Source: Cordia subcordata (lineage: Eukaryota > Streptophyta > Magnoliopsida > Boraginales > Cordiaceae). Taken from it: DNA of 64,000 nucleotides. Under the pieces are notes generated by a model. The model did no database searches. It was not told where the DNA came from and saw only the letters and a program-made list of their open reading frames with translations. Positions 22,901-34,885 of this stretch are shown here, piece by piece (position 1 is the stretch's first letter; each line of letters starts with the position of its first letter). Made by a program: the position numbers and the translations under genes. The stretch is taken from NCBI GenBank assembly GCA_028554755.1, contig JAPTOF010000016.1, forward strand, positions 11,754,001-11,818,000, written 5' to 3'.

Positions 22901-25900
22901 ATTTAATTCTATATTGTCCTGATTCTGTTGTATACGCAAGATCCAGCAATAGTCTCTCATCCCCCATGTCCCAAAAGTTGTTTTATCCACTTATATGCTC
23001 TCTAGCTTCTCTCTAGAGTTAACATCCTGGATATGCCAGAAGCTATCTCCCTACAATGGAAAAACTCTCCCTTCCCTCTAATCCTTTTGAAACCACCACC
23101 TCAACAGCCACCAACACCACCTAAACGCCACCACTCCCTCCGACCTCTTTCCCCTCTTCCTTTCAAGTCTCAACATTTTGTAACCTAAACACTTCCCCAA
23201 AACCTGTCCTTCAACTCAAACCTTTGTTTTCATAGGTCAAAAAAGGACTAGCACTTCTTCATCCCGGGCTAGCAAAAGACAGCAAAGCAAGAGCAGATGA
23301 AAGTTCATTATCAATGATGAAATCAACGTTGAAGTAGCCTCATCTCACTCCTCTTTTGTGAGAGTTGATGCTCCCACTACCTCAAACAAAGAGAAAGAAG
23401 CTTATGATGCGTTCTGTGAAAAACAATGTTGGATCTCAATGCTTGGATGAGGATAATTATTTATCTTCACTATCAACACCAACTTCACTGATGCTAAGGT
23501 CTCTAAGCCTATGGTTCTTTCTCCATCCCATGGGCACAACCATAAATTATCTTCTAAAGATTATAGCAGAGGAGTAGCAATGGAGGAAGAAAGGTCCCTT
23601 TCCAAGGGTCAACAGTTGGAGGGGAGAGTGTACATAGTGGCAGCTCAACTTTTCAACAGCTGATGCTACAGTAGCCTCTTCTGACCTGAGGCAGCACAAT
23701 GCAACAGCACAACAATTTCCGTTGGTCAATAGCCATGTTTACTTCTCACCAATGGTTAAAACAACTAATGTGCAAATGGAATTCTCAGGTACAATTCAGA
23801 TCCCTTCATCTGGTTCTAATTATCCCACCCTCTCTAAGCTGAAATACAAGCAAAATGTCCCAAACAAATCAGCTGCAAAAGTGGATGCTACATTGGATAA
23901 AATTACTAGTTAGCGAAAAAATAAATAAATAAATACTAAATAAAAATAAAACAAATGAGATGACAACCTTCAAACTATTAATTCTCTAACCTTCAGGATG
24001 TCCAAGATGCTGAATCTCTCACAGCTCATTTTGCTAATGTAAACCAACATTCTCAATACAAATCTAACCAAGCAAAGGTGTAAAGATCTAGACCCCAACT
24101 ACTAACCTGCCATTACATTAAGGGCCTGTTTGGATCGGCCTTTTTTCAAGAAAAAACACTTTTTTTTTCTTGAAAAAGTCACATTAAATTTGCAATAACT
24201 ATTTGATTTGGCTTCCAAAAAAGCTGAAATTCTGAAAAAAGCTCAAATACAGCTTTTTTTAGAAGCCAGAATTCTCAGCTTCTCAAAAAAAGCTATTTTT
24301 CAAAAGCTGTTAAAAAAAAGCGCTTTTGAAAAATGTCAATCCAAACGAGCCCTAAGCCTAATCAACTAACCTAAAATACTTAAACTTGTGATTAAGGTAC
24401 TAGTTAACCGAAGTCATTATAAATTGAACATAAATCTCACAAAATCGATGTGTTAGGGGCATTAAGACTCTCCCTTAAACACATTTTTTTCTCCTCGCAC
24501 CAAACAAAACAAAAACACAGTCTAGGCCTCCCAAGGCTGACGATGATAGTAGTAGTTAATCCAAGTCATTATAAACTAAACACAAATCTCACACAAAACC
24601 CATGCGAGAGGCGTACTACAAACTCCCCTCTAATAACCCCTAGATGATGTCCAATACCTTGTCCTACTTTGGAACCACCTGTAATAACTCAAAACCCAAT
24701 TACCGGTTGATCATCATATCAAGCATAATCAATAGGCCTAAAATACTTAAACTTGTAGTGACAACAATAGTCAATCCAAATTATTATAAATTGAACATAA
24801 ACCTCACACAAAATTGATACAAGAAGGACATTAAAGAAAGTGCAGCAATAGCCTGGATACCGACTCACAACTCATAATATGTCTTTGTTGGAATGCTTAC
24901 CAATTCTCTCAAGTTTGAGTATTATGAACCAATTGAACAAGATGGTATATATGGTGCTGCACTCCCAGAGGATGCATTTGAAGAGGGGGATTCCTACTAG
25001 AAGTGCTGTCTAACAGGACATTCTCGGATAGACCTCCGCCATTTTTCGTCATCAAAATAATGGTGAATATCCATTAGATAGACCTCTAACATCATGCCAA
25101 AAATTAAGGGTTATCTAACATCATGCCAAAAATTAAGGGTTTTGTGCAAAATTCTTTATAGCATAAGGTTTTGTGTGACTTTGATAAACATAGAAGATAA
25201 AACTTTTACCCTTGTTAGAATATTATTCAACCGAAATGGAAAATTCATAAAATCTACGACCATCTAATAAAATTCTATGCTACTCTACCTAGTACCAATT
25301 GGTTTCAAGATGGAATATCATAATTCTTGACATAATATCAGAGCTGGGGCCTTGCTCCAATTACATCTAACCAAGTGTAAGTATCCATCCATACGCCATT
25401 AATGTTCAGATTTAGTCATATTGAACCATGTATGAGTATCCATCCATATGCTAGTCATATTCCTATTTATCCATGTTAACCCATCTTCATCATCATATTA
25501 GGCCATACATGAGACGGGTGTTAGAATATTATTTCTCCACATGAAAATTTTATAAAATCTAAAACCACCTTATAAGATCCCGAGCTTCAATTGGTTTTAA
25601 CATAGAACCATAGAATTCTTAACATGCCAAAAAATAACCTAGATATGCCAAGACACAGCTCTTGCAACCCCTTAACTTTTGACAAACCAACTACTAGAAA
25701 AACATCCATCCCAAATCACTTTCTCGGTTGATGTAGCACTACGAGTTTGGTAATTACATGCCCCCATCATCAAATACGTGATGAATATTTACCTCAATTC
25801 CACAAAACAAGCACAAAACAGAGATGAAAGAAAAGGATAATTGTATAAACTGAGTAATGCCTCATAAGCAGTTCTCAATCAAGTATGTTTTCTCTCTATT

Positions 25901-28900
25901 TTGCCCCATTACCTCTCCTCAACTCCTCTGTTCATCACCTGCCCATGGCATATGCATCCTAGCATAGAGAATCAGGCACTAACATACTACTCAATCAAAA
26001 TACTCAACTTAAATGCATGATATTACAATCAAGAGATATTCATCAATAAGCCTAACTAATTTGGGTTCACAAAATATGCCTGTTCAATTTCTCGCTACTA
26101 TCCATTGAATATGAAAGGTAGAAATGATAGATATGTTGCTTATAATTTTGGTGACTATAGTTTTCAATAACGATAATCCCCCATCCCACATTGATTATGT
26201 ATACAATTTGGGTTCAGCTTATAATGGCTTAAGATTCACTACTATTGTCATCATAGGTTTAAGCATTTTGGCTCCAGTTGAATGACAGATCAATAGTTGG
26301 GCATGGGCTTTTACAATCACTTTCAAAGGGTACTCTTGCTCCCCATGAACCAGACTAGAGTATGTGAGACAACTAGTTCACAATTTTATTCTTCAGAAAT
26401 TAGCAAGATGAATTTAGGTTTGTTTGTGCATAAAAATGGAATTTCACCACATACAGATTCATTTTAGTGATTGTTACGGCATAGGAAGGATGATCAAACC
26501 CCAGAAAATTACAACAAGAGTTCTTAAGATTGGAGCTTAATTACAAGCCGGAAAAAGGGAAAAAAGGAAATGTAAAGTTCAGCGCTGTCATTGAGGGAAC
26601 ATGTTTGGTATTTCTCATATGGCACACAGATGAAGTGATAAAAACTTCAAGAAATCAAATAAATTAAACAGGTACAGAAAGAGGGGAACTTACCATGTTC
26701 CACTGTTTGCCAAGAGTAGAAGCATTCAATGTATACAAGTAACCTGCAATGGAGTATTTTTCCTCAATAGTGATCAACAATAAGAGAAATATCAAACATT
26801 ACGAGAATGAGAAGACCTATGTTTTCTTAAAGATATGCATTAGCGTCAATCATGGGCAAGATTCTAGCTTAGCAGACAATTTTGACACAGAACCTCTCAC
26901 TCCAATTTGATCTTCTCCCTCCATCAATCTGACTTTTGTAAAAGGATATCCATGCAACTATTTATGTAGATTTCATTTTTCTCTTCCCTTTCCAAAATGA
27001 GAAGTCAGAAAATCATACTGCTTAAACTATCAAAATCTACTTAGTTGAAGAAGCATTTTTTGAAGACATGAAGCATTCTTCAGAATAACAGTAAAACTCT
27101 AAATTATTCCATACCATCACGTTCTGCAGTAGAAGCGACATAGTGGCGGTAAATATTTGACTCTTGTGCCTGCATCATTTGGTATCGAGAATGAGCATAA
27201 CATTATCAGCATCAGAGAGAACATTGCCAAACATCCTCTGTTATAATTTATTCTTGAAGACAGAAACTCACAGTTTTGGTTGGTGATTTGCGAACCAGGT
27301 ACTCATAGTACCAGTACAGCTCACCATCAATCTAAGGGAAAAAGACAAGGAGGAATAGTTGGATTAAATTGGTAAGCCATACACCTGATGCAAGATTTTG
27401 ACCACAAAGGAAACTCACTTCAGAAGTATGCACATCAAGTACAGAACTTTCATCCATCCGCTGACTTGAGGTCACCCTCTGTAGTATCAATCAGAATGTA
27501 AGCTTAGATAATTCTGAAATAGACAATTCTTAGTTTTGGTAAGAAAGCATGCAAGATGATCCTCCAATGGATTGTTCAACACAACCAGCTTCACAGTGAA
27601 GCTAAAAGTAGAAAGCTCAATAATTAATGCACAAAAATCTGAACACGAAACAACCCACATCCAAACCAGCACATAATACTCTATTGCAACTTTAATGTAT
27701 TCTTCCAATTAAAGTCATCACAAAACCCTCTTTCCAAATACAATTCTTTTGCCCGTTATATCTTCTAGGACACTTCGATAATAATATCTATAGTGTACTT
27801 CCACACTACATGAGATATCCACATTTAAATGCGTGAAAAAATAGGTGTTAGGTCCACCTATTCATACCATCAAGGCCAAGCAAAAAGTGTCTTTGAATCC
27901 ATATTGCCAATTCCACTAGTGGGACAAGGGTTGGTTTGGTTGGTCTCATCAGATACATCATAGGCCTGCCTACAGCCACAGCAGTTAAACACATTTTGCA
28001 TTCAACTCTCTTCCACAATTCTAAACCCAATAAAACCATGACATCCAATTTGGAATGAGGGGTATCTACTACTTGCAGATCATGTTTGGCCACACAATTC
28101 GAACATACAAATACAATGGTTCAGCGGCTGAATTATTCAATATGTTTCATATAATGCATGCCTAGAGTAACAAACTATTGCAGTTCTCCTGAGTTACCTA
28201 GTCCATGTCATATCCCTGTGTCGTCATCATTCACGAAATATATATGCCAGGCAAAATTGAATTGGTGTTCTATGTAAAGATGAGTAGAAGTTAAAGTAAG
28301 GCAAGTAAATACCTTTAAGAGTGCTAGAAAAGAGTATAATGTTCTATTTTTAGCCAAGAAGTTATATGCAATCTATGCAACTGTTTGAAAGCATTCAAAT
28401 TGAGGAATGCATATGAAAACTGAAGGATAGCAAGTTACATTACCAATGCTGACTTGTCAGCCAAAACAGAATCAGCAACATCTTTAGCTCTCCATGTACT
28501 CTTGTCCTTTGATTTCAGTATCTGCAAATTGGGTGGTCCTATCTGAACCAAAGATTCAGAAGTCAATATCTCAAAGCAAAAACGCAATATATTACGATCG
28601 AACTTTTCAACACGGGAAAATTACCGAAACTGAGATAATGAGATTATCAATGATGTCAACTCGCTCAGACACAATGCGGAGACGTGCGTCAGCTACAAGA
28701 GATATGAATATCAGTCCTTCAAGAGATTTCATGAATATAGACTATAATTCTCATCTTATGCGTCTATATTCATAAAATTAAAAGTCACACATCACCTGGG
28801 GTCATATTGTTATCATAAACACAACTAAGAAACTTTTTTGCTTTCTAAAGGCAATCATATATGCTTCAGACTTACGTGACAGAGGTGCAGCTGATGAATA

Positions 28901-31722
28901 TCGTTCTGGTTTCCTGGACTCCACCCTTCAAATAGATTAAAAGAGTAAGGTTCCTAAAATTTAAGGATGGAGGGTATGAAAAAGAGAAATTTGTCTCAAA
29001 CCAAGTAGACTGAAGAGACAAGTAAATCAATAATTACAAAGAACTGATTAACAGTGTGCATCCTAAAGAACCAAAAAAAAAAAAAAAAAGGACAAAAGTG
29101 GAGTACAATGGCAGCATGGATGTGTTAAGCAAAATTTTCCTCAAAAATTTCATATCTGTAACTCATGTAAAGTTGTGGCATCATGTTCTATGTTTGATGG
29201 AGTCTTCTAGACAAACCAATCATCATTGTTGAGTAACTTATATTCTTTGAGATTCATGCTCTCAGAACTCATGTAAAAGTTCTAGCATCACACTATGTTT
29301 TTGATGGAGTGTCTTATAAACGAACCAGTCATCATTGTTCAATAACTTATCAGATCAAATTCTTTGATATTCATGTCCTCAGAACTCATCTAAAAGTTCT
29401 AGCATCATGTTCTATGTTTAATGGAGTATCTTACAAACGAACCAAACATTACTCTTCAATAACTTATCAGATCAAATTCTTTGAGATTCACTGATTACGG
29501 TTACAAGCAGCTTCCTTGCCAATTTATTGCCCTTAGATACTATAATAGTTATAACATCACCACAATCCTACTACTAAAATAAGCCTTCTCGGAAAATGTA
29601 TCATACTTTCTGTATTCATTGATACAAGTCCATAAGTTACCAAGAAGTCAAGCAGATAGAATTTGGTCATGTTAAAACACGAATAGGTGGAAGAGGAACA
29701 ACTCAATGAGCAATTTCTTAACAAAATCATCAGATTGGACACATCTTGCATGATGCAATCAAATGCTTACCATTTAAAGACAACATTATTAGAAGGCAAT
29801 TGTAATGGAAATGTATAAGAATAAGCATTAATTTCGTCAACAAATGAAGCCATCTTGGGTTCTTCTTCAGCAGCATAACCTGCAACACGAAATACATGAC
29901 ATCATATTAAACTATAATAAACATAACCCAGCAAACATATTAGAAAAACCAATTCAAACAATTGAAAAGAAGAAAAGGAAATGCATTCTTATCAATATCT
30001 TTTCATGGAAAAATCACATAAAAGGAATCAAAAAAGAAATTGACCCATGATAATGAAAATTAAGCATTCCATTGAATATAGAAACAACTCTACAATAAAC
30101 ATATAGTGTACAATTTTATCATTTGATGATGCCATGTGGATGGCTAGAAACATGTGAAGTGTATGGCTAAACCAATAACAAAAGTTTCGTAAGGGGACTG
30201 GAGCAAGCTACCGTGAGACAAAAGATCTTCTTTCTAAACAGATTCGATTCGAAACTCTTATATGTGAAATGTATGGCTAAACCAATAACAAAAGTTTCGT
30301 AAGGGGACTGGAGCAAGCTACCATGAGACAAAAGATCTTCTTTCTAAAAGATTCGATTCAAAACTCTTATATGTCCAAGGTTCAATATTGAAATAATTTT
30401 AGAGGTTCTCCTTGACTTTGTCAATGTCAACAAACAATTCGAATACCTTAACTTTTTCGGAACAGGTCCGAATCAAATAGCAATGATTCGAAGCACCTCT
30501 TTTTACACTATTTCGGAAACCCAAGGACTCAATCGTATGGATATGTAAAATACAGGATTTCCAATCCTAGCAGAAAAGGGATATTTGTGTATTACCTAAC
30601 GGTAACACAAAGAGTTTTTGAGGGGAATAAATTTAAAAAAAAAAAAGAAAGGACATTTGAACTTAAATTAAGCCCAACTTTTAGAAAGTTAAATAAATCC
30701 CTACACCAAACAAAACCCGAACATGTAAATTATAAAAAGCCCCTTTGTTTTACCAAAATTGCATCTTAGACCCTTAGTACTATACTAATCTAGCAATCCT
30801 TACAATTTATAACAATGCCTTAAAATTAAAAAGAATGAGTGGTGAATCATATCCCTTATGATTTCATAGAAAATAATGGCAGAAAACCTCTTACGCTTAC
30901 TGATATCTAACAGGAAACAAAGAGCAATGAGCCACAATCTTATAAAGAATATTAGAATCTCACGAACATGTAATTTAGCAAAACACACTACCCAAACTCA
31001 GACACAAGACACAAAGCGCAAAACAAACAATAAGAAAAAGAATACCAGTTTATTTATAGTCGATGTTAAGTAGGTTAAAAGGAATAACAAAAATAATATT
31101 GAACATATAGAGAAAGGTAAAGATTGAAGCAAAGAAAAGATAAACTTGCAACTCAGAAATTCAAAAGTAAACTGCATGCTGGATCAATTACCCATACAAG
31201 AAGGCAAAATTGAAGAGAGTGAAGTTGAAAAGACAACAAGCATTAAGTCCCTTCTGCTGCACAACCCATCTTGCAAAGTGGTTTGTTCATGGCATGAAGC
31301 CATTGCTTTACATTTCTTTTTTGTCAAAGCTGCAACACCCTTTTGGTTCCTGGGAAAAACACACACACAAAACACATAAAACTCTATCATCTTAACACAA
31401 GCAACAATTACATAAATATGCGAGTACACAAGAACTAAAGAGAGTGTTTGGCAGTGCTTAATTGAGTGCATATAAGCACCAAAACGGGAGGTATTTTCAC
31501 TAACTTTATGTAACAACTTATCCTTTTTATCTACCTGTTGAGTATATAAATAATTTATGTTAGCAATAAAGTGAAAATACACACACACATATATATATAG
31601 AGAGAGAGAGAGAGAGGCGGAAAGAAGAGGCCCTGCCTATAGGTGAAGAGTGTAAGACTTGGTTGAAAAGAATGGTTAGGATTAGAGAGATAAAGAGGAG
31701 GAGAGAGAAGAGCCAGTGCCAT
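19930..31722 (-). CDS. PsbP-domain protein, chloroplast thylakoid lumen; 11 exons
   Basis: Exons on the minus strand: 31722-31637, 31349-31192, 29879-29771, 28925-28876, 28692-28625, 28542-28444, 27478-27419, 27331-27272, 27169-27115, 26743-26694, 20028-19930 (TGA). They total 894 nt (297 residues). Phases join correctly at all ten junctions, and introns 2-10 are GT-AG. The N-terminus (MALALLSPPLYLSN) is transit-peptide-like. Exon 2 has a twin-Arg RRDLMLVVF hydrophobic segment and YAA just after it, a Tat-type lumenal signal. The mature part has FVDEINAYSYTFPL, VESRKPERYSSAAPLSPDAR, IIDNLIISVSIGPP, YWYYEYLVRKSP, RHYVASTAERDGYLYTLNAS and the C-terminal VPPYKDPWRFW, the layout of PsbP-domain (Mog1/PsbP fold) proteins. 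These act around photosystem assembly or lumenal electron transport; the subgroup is not assigned. Exon 1 is the weak point: phase fits a GC donor at 31636, or a GT donor in the TG repeat at about 31588. Intron 10 is 6665 bp. No disabling change was seen. Confidence 0.9.
20458..20718 (+). other. unassigned coiled-coil ORF inside intron 10
   Basis: A plus-strand ORF opposite the host gene: about 88 residues from ATG 20458 to a strong splice-donor-like TATC/GTAAGT at 20718. The residues are charged and heptad-like (EKKANRIMETVILSV, HQIEYHFSKLQKSLAATIL), suggesting a coiled coil. Possible following exons (acceptor TGTTATAG at 20990; CAG/GCAAGT at 21113) quickly meet stops. It could be a captured gene fragment or chance. 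I do not recognise a family. Confidence 0.25.
23056..23913 (+). other. Ser/Pro/Thr-rich ORF cluster, unassigned, possibly an old retroelement ORF
   Basis: Successive plus-strand frames, starting MEKLSLPSNPFETTTST (23056) and ending about 23913, show low-complexity Ser/Thr/Pro composition with several stops and frame changes. This is loosely like the ORF1 region of plant LINEs, but no diagnostic zinc knuckle or endonuclease was found, so no assignment is made. Confidence 0.2.
24122..24352. mobile_element. Tourist-like (PIF/Harbinger) MITE, copy 2
   Basis: 231 bp from GGGCCTGTTTGGATCGG to ATCCAAACGAGCCC, flanked by TAA duplications (24119-24121 and 24353-24355). The arms pair over much of their length (AAAAAAGC/GCTTTTTT blocks). 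It belongs to the same family as 18278-18462 but keeps about 45 bp more internal sequence. Confidence 0.85.
24360..24840 (+). repeat. diverged direct repeats around 'cctaaaatacttaaacttgt...aaattgaacataaa'
   Basis: The phrase 'cctaaaatacttaaacttg' occurs at about 24371 and 24738. The phrase 'agtcattataaa.t.aacataaatctcaca' occurs at about 24412, 24562 and 24778, each followed by a short stretch on 'gaggc/ggcat' then 'acta'. At least three diverged copies of a 120-200-bp unit are present in intron 10. Confidence 0.6.
25085..25142 (+). repeat. 29-bp perfect tandem duplication
   Basis: Two adjacent copies beginning TCTAACATCATGCC, with a period of 29 bp. Confidence 0.9.
29159..29492 (+). repeat. 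tandem repeat, three copies of about 105-118 bp, in intron 3
   Basis: Copies start at AACTCATGTAAAG (29160), AACTCATGTAAAA (29265) and AACTCATCTAAAA (29383). Shared blocks are TCTATGTTTGATGGAGT, AACCAATCATCATTGTT and AACTTAT...TTCTTTGA. The array lies between exons 3 and 4 of the PsbP-domain gene. Confidence 0.85.
30161..30370 (+). repeat. tandem duplication, unit about 110 bp, in intron 2
   Basis: Direct copies start GTATGGCTAAACCAATAAC at 30161 and 30271, with near identity through CTCTTATATGT. The duplication looks recent. Confidence 0.9.
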
Positions 31723-31830
31723 GTTTACATAAAAGAGATACCAGTGTCGTTCTCTCTCTCGTCACAAGAACAGCAACAAAAAAAATGTGAGTCTTGGCTC
31801 GCCCATCCACGTAAGATGTGATGCCTACTC
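31723..31830 (-). promoter_or_regulatory. 5' UTR and proximal promoter of the PsbP-domain gene
   Basis: Between the ATG (31722) and the Mutator-like terminus only about 108 bp remain. On the minus strand this contains ACGTGG (31812-31807), an ACGT-core element of the G-box type common in light-responsive photosynthesis genes. There is no good TATA box; TAAATAAAA (about 31840-31830) lies in the transposon end itself. The function is inferred from position only. Confidence 0.35.
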
Positions 31831-31839
31831 ATTTTATTT

Positions 31840-32494
31840 ACCCCCATTTTAAAGAAAATATTTTAAAAAATACCTTAATTTTAAATTCGTTTAATTGGGG
31901 TACTAAAACAAAGCCAAATGACACGATGCCAACAAGATTCCCAAAAAATAGTGTCTTAAAAGCAGAAAAAATAGTAATTGAGCTACCGTTTTGGTAAATG
32001 TGTTATCAAAAGTTGAGGTGTAAGTAAATTTTCAGAGAATTGAATATATTATTGAAAAGATATAACACGATGTGAGCAAAAAATGGTGTTTGGGCTACCA
32101 TTTCAGTAAGCTAATTACCAAAGTCAATTTGTACTTTGACTAGGTGAGGTGGTAATGAGATTCCTTTAACCGGTAGACCAAATACCGTAACGGCATTTCT
32201 GTCATTGAAACGGCAATTGGTCTTCCATAATGATAAGTCAAATACTGCAATGGTAGTTTACTTACCGAAATAGCATTACAAATACCATAACAGTATTGCA
32301 AATACTAAATTTTTAAAGCACAAAATCTATATAAACCCTCGTTCCTTCCTCCCCGAATCATTCAAAACCCTCGAACCCCTTTCAATACATTCAACTCTAT
32401 ACACTGATATAAACCCTAAAAAATTTTATGAATCAGTCAATCCTAGAAATATGAATCCAAACTTGGTCAATGTTCTTTTATATTATAGCTAGCA
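31840..32494 (+). other. left subterminal region of the MULE
   Basis: Non-coding. Short phrases of the type 'aataccgtaacgg', 'ccgttttggtaa' and 'aataccataacag' recur in both orientations (31985-32300) and again near the right end (40500-40720). This supports a shared terminal or subterminal structure. Confidence 0.45.
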
Positions 32495-34885
32495 AAAAAT
32501 CAATGGCCCTTACAGTGTCTCGTATAAAAATACAAGGCTTGTACGTAAGGTCAAAATGACACATGATATGTCGTATAATGAATTTGTTTATAGTGTTTAT
32601 GAGAAACTTAATTTGTGTTATGGCGCAGACATAGTTGAGTTATCTCATCGATTCCAATTGGGGGTCATAGATTCCCAGTAACCATATTTTAGCATGAGTG
32701 CAATTAGCAACGATGAAGAATTTCTGGACATGTTTAAGATGGGTTGGATCACAACAATATGTATAATGCACACGTTATTATTGGCATACATACCACTAAC
32801 GTATACATTCCACAACTAATTAGTGATGCTTCGCTTTACAGCACTGTCCCCGACTTGAATGTTGAACCATCTCATTACGACGAAGCAGCGGTCGACATTG
32901 TAACGACTGTGGTAGAGTTTGCCACATTGCATGTGTCTCCACATGGCACGTTTGATGTAGCAAGGCCATCTCATGGAGTAAGGCTGGACTTGAATATGGA
33001 TATATTTCAGTCGGGATCTAGTGAAGAAGATGAGGATATGGCCTTGAATGATGATGATGTCTTGGATAAGAATTACAACGCTGAGATCATAAATGTTAAC
33101 GGTGCGAGGCCGAGTAGTAGTGCAAGCCCGGTGTTCGAGGGATTTGAAACCATAGAGTTCCATACTATTAGACAAAGAATATTATATAGATCGCATGGAA
33201 GAGCCAACAAACCTGCCAATTTGGGATGAAAATAAGAAGGATTTGGCCAAAGACATGATATTCCCATCCAAAAAGGACGTAATGAGGGCAGTACAGATGT
33301 ACTTGGTTAATATACAATGTGAGTACAAGGTCTTAAGGTCTGAACTAGGCTTGTGGCTTGTTTGTTGTAAAAATGCTTCCAATAGTACAAATCCATGAAG
33401 ACGGGAATTACGTGCAATACCTAAATCGAGGCATTATTAGTTTGAGATAACCACATATTGGGCCGTGCACAATTGTTTGGGTGATAGAAGAGGGGCTGGA
33501 CATAGATTTCATGCTGCTACCTTGGTCGGATTTATGGTAAGGCATTTCGTAAAACATATGTCCAATTTGGATATAGGTTTTGTACGAGCTCACATTAAAG
33601 AAACCCTTAACATGGATATATCTTATGGGAAGTCATGACGTGGCCGAAACAAGGCCATCAAACTAGTGCATAGCACTTGGGACACCACATATAATATGCT
33701 TTCGTAGTTTTTGAAAGCTGTGATGGCAACAAATCCTGGATGATTGTAAAGTACAAGTTTTTTCAGGGTTCGATACAAGGAAATAGAATCTTTGACTATG
33801 TGTTCTAGGCATTTGGAACATGCATCGCAGCATGGAAGTATTGTCGACCTGTCCTTTCTCTCAACGGTACCTACCCGCAGGGTCAGTATAAAGGTCATCT
33901 TCTGATAGAGTTAACCACAAATATAGATGATCAAATCTTATCACTGGCATTTGTACTAGTTGATGCGGAGATGATGAATAGTTGGCCATGACTTCTTCAT
34001 CAAATACAACTACATTTTCTTGAGGGTATAACGAGGGTTTCTATAGCATCTAATAGACATGCAGGAATATTTACACCGTGGAACATATTTCAGCTCATGG
34101 GCAATTACAAGTAAAGCATCGCATATGCTTGAGACATCTTAAAAGCAATGTGATGAACTAGTTCCACAACTCATACGTAAAAATTTTTGCTGAATAGCTG
34201 GCAAAGAACGTCAGGTACTCAAACATGTGGTTGTAATGCAGAAAATTATAGAAGTTAATTCAACACCAAGAGGAGTTGGTAAACGAGCATACAACTATCT
34301 AACCAACATCGACCAAGAAATATGGACATTGTGTGGTAATAGAGGGTCTCAGTGGGTATTGCACACTTTTATGAAGTGTGTCGAATACTTCTACAATCGC
34401 TTGATACATGCCATGCATTTGGTAGGGTAGGAATTTGTTATCCCTAGTAAAATAAGAAATATGTATGAAAAGTGGGAGAGAAGTTCACATTGTCATAATG
34501 TGTTCCATTTTCACTACCAAAGTAGTATAGCACAGGTTGGTCGTTTGCCTAATTCATTTATTTACAGAAGTCCTACAAAGATGGTTAGATTTTATGAGAA
34601 GACATGTACTTTTGGTAAATGGATAGCTTATCACTTACCATGTTCGCATGTCCAGGCATTAGCACGGCATTTGAAAGTACCAACATCAACCCTATAAATG
34701 AAGCATACAGTGAAAGCATACAAGGCTACATACTCAGTCCCATTTTAGCCATTGGGGCATGAAGATTATTGGCCAAAGGCAATAACATGACAATTGCAAC
34801 CGAATCAAGGACGATTGCGACAAAGAAGGAAAAGACGAGCTAGAGGTAGACGCATCCTTAATGAGATGGATCGTTCAGACTGAGT
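32495..34885 (+). pseudogene. MuDR-type (mudrA-like) transposase, decayed
   Basis: N-terminal YNEFVYSVYEKLNL (about 32570) and AIVELSHRFQLG-like text match the PB1-like start of plant MULE transposases. An acidic linker follows (SEEDEDMALNDDD, about 33030). The MuDR DNA-binding region is at 33240-33400: FPSKKDVMRAVQMYLVN, then KVLRSELGLWLVCC. The core follows (TYWAVHNCLG, about 33460). The SWIM zinc finger is at about 34590-34660: CTFGKWIAYHLPCSHV, with the Cys, Cys and His in place. The tail HEDYWP (about 34760) and a basic RRKRRARGRRILNEMDRSD end are usual for the family. At least ten stops or frameshifts lie between 33400 and 34230. Confidence 0.8.

Larger units (their letters stand above)
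20029..26693 (-). other. intron 10 of the PsbP-domain gene, 6.7 kb, repeat-filled
   Basis: It is bounded by a GTAAGT donor (minus, 26693) and a CTACTGCAG acceptor (20029). It contains a coiled-coil ORF (20458), a Ser/Pro/Thr-rich ORF cluster (23056-23913), a Tourist-like MITE (24122), a diverged repeat block (24360-24840) and a 29-bp duplication (25085). No coding sequence for the PsbP-domain protein is missing, because exon 10 ends and exon 11 begins at consecutive codons. Confidence 0.8.

Noticed and set aside
27848..28093. 81-codon minus-strand ORF in intron 6
   Set aside because: Lies between exons 6 and 7 with no exon-like borders, and the spliced gene reads correctly without it.
28494..28775. 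93-codon plus-strand ORF
   Set aside because: Antisense shadow of exons 5 and 6 of the PsbP-domain gene.
29159..29492. CRISPR-like array
   Set aside because: Only three adjacent, diverged repeats without unique spacers, in a plant intron.
31184..31588. 134-codon ORF on the minus strand over the host gene
   Set aside because: It contains exon 2 in frame, but its upstream half is intron 1, which is out of frame with the ATG at 31722. It is an intron-retention reading, not the protein.
31600..31616. GA run near the gene start as a possible GAGA regulatory element
   Set aside because: It lies inside exon 1 or intron 1 and is adjacent to TA/CA microsatellites; simple repeat expansion is the simpler explanation.
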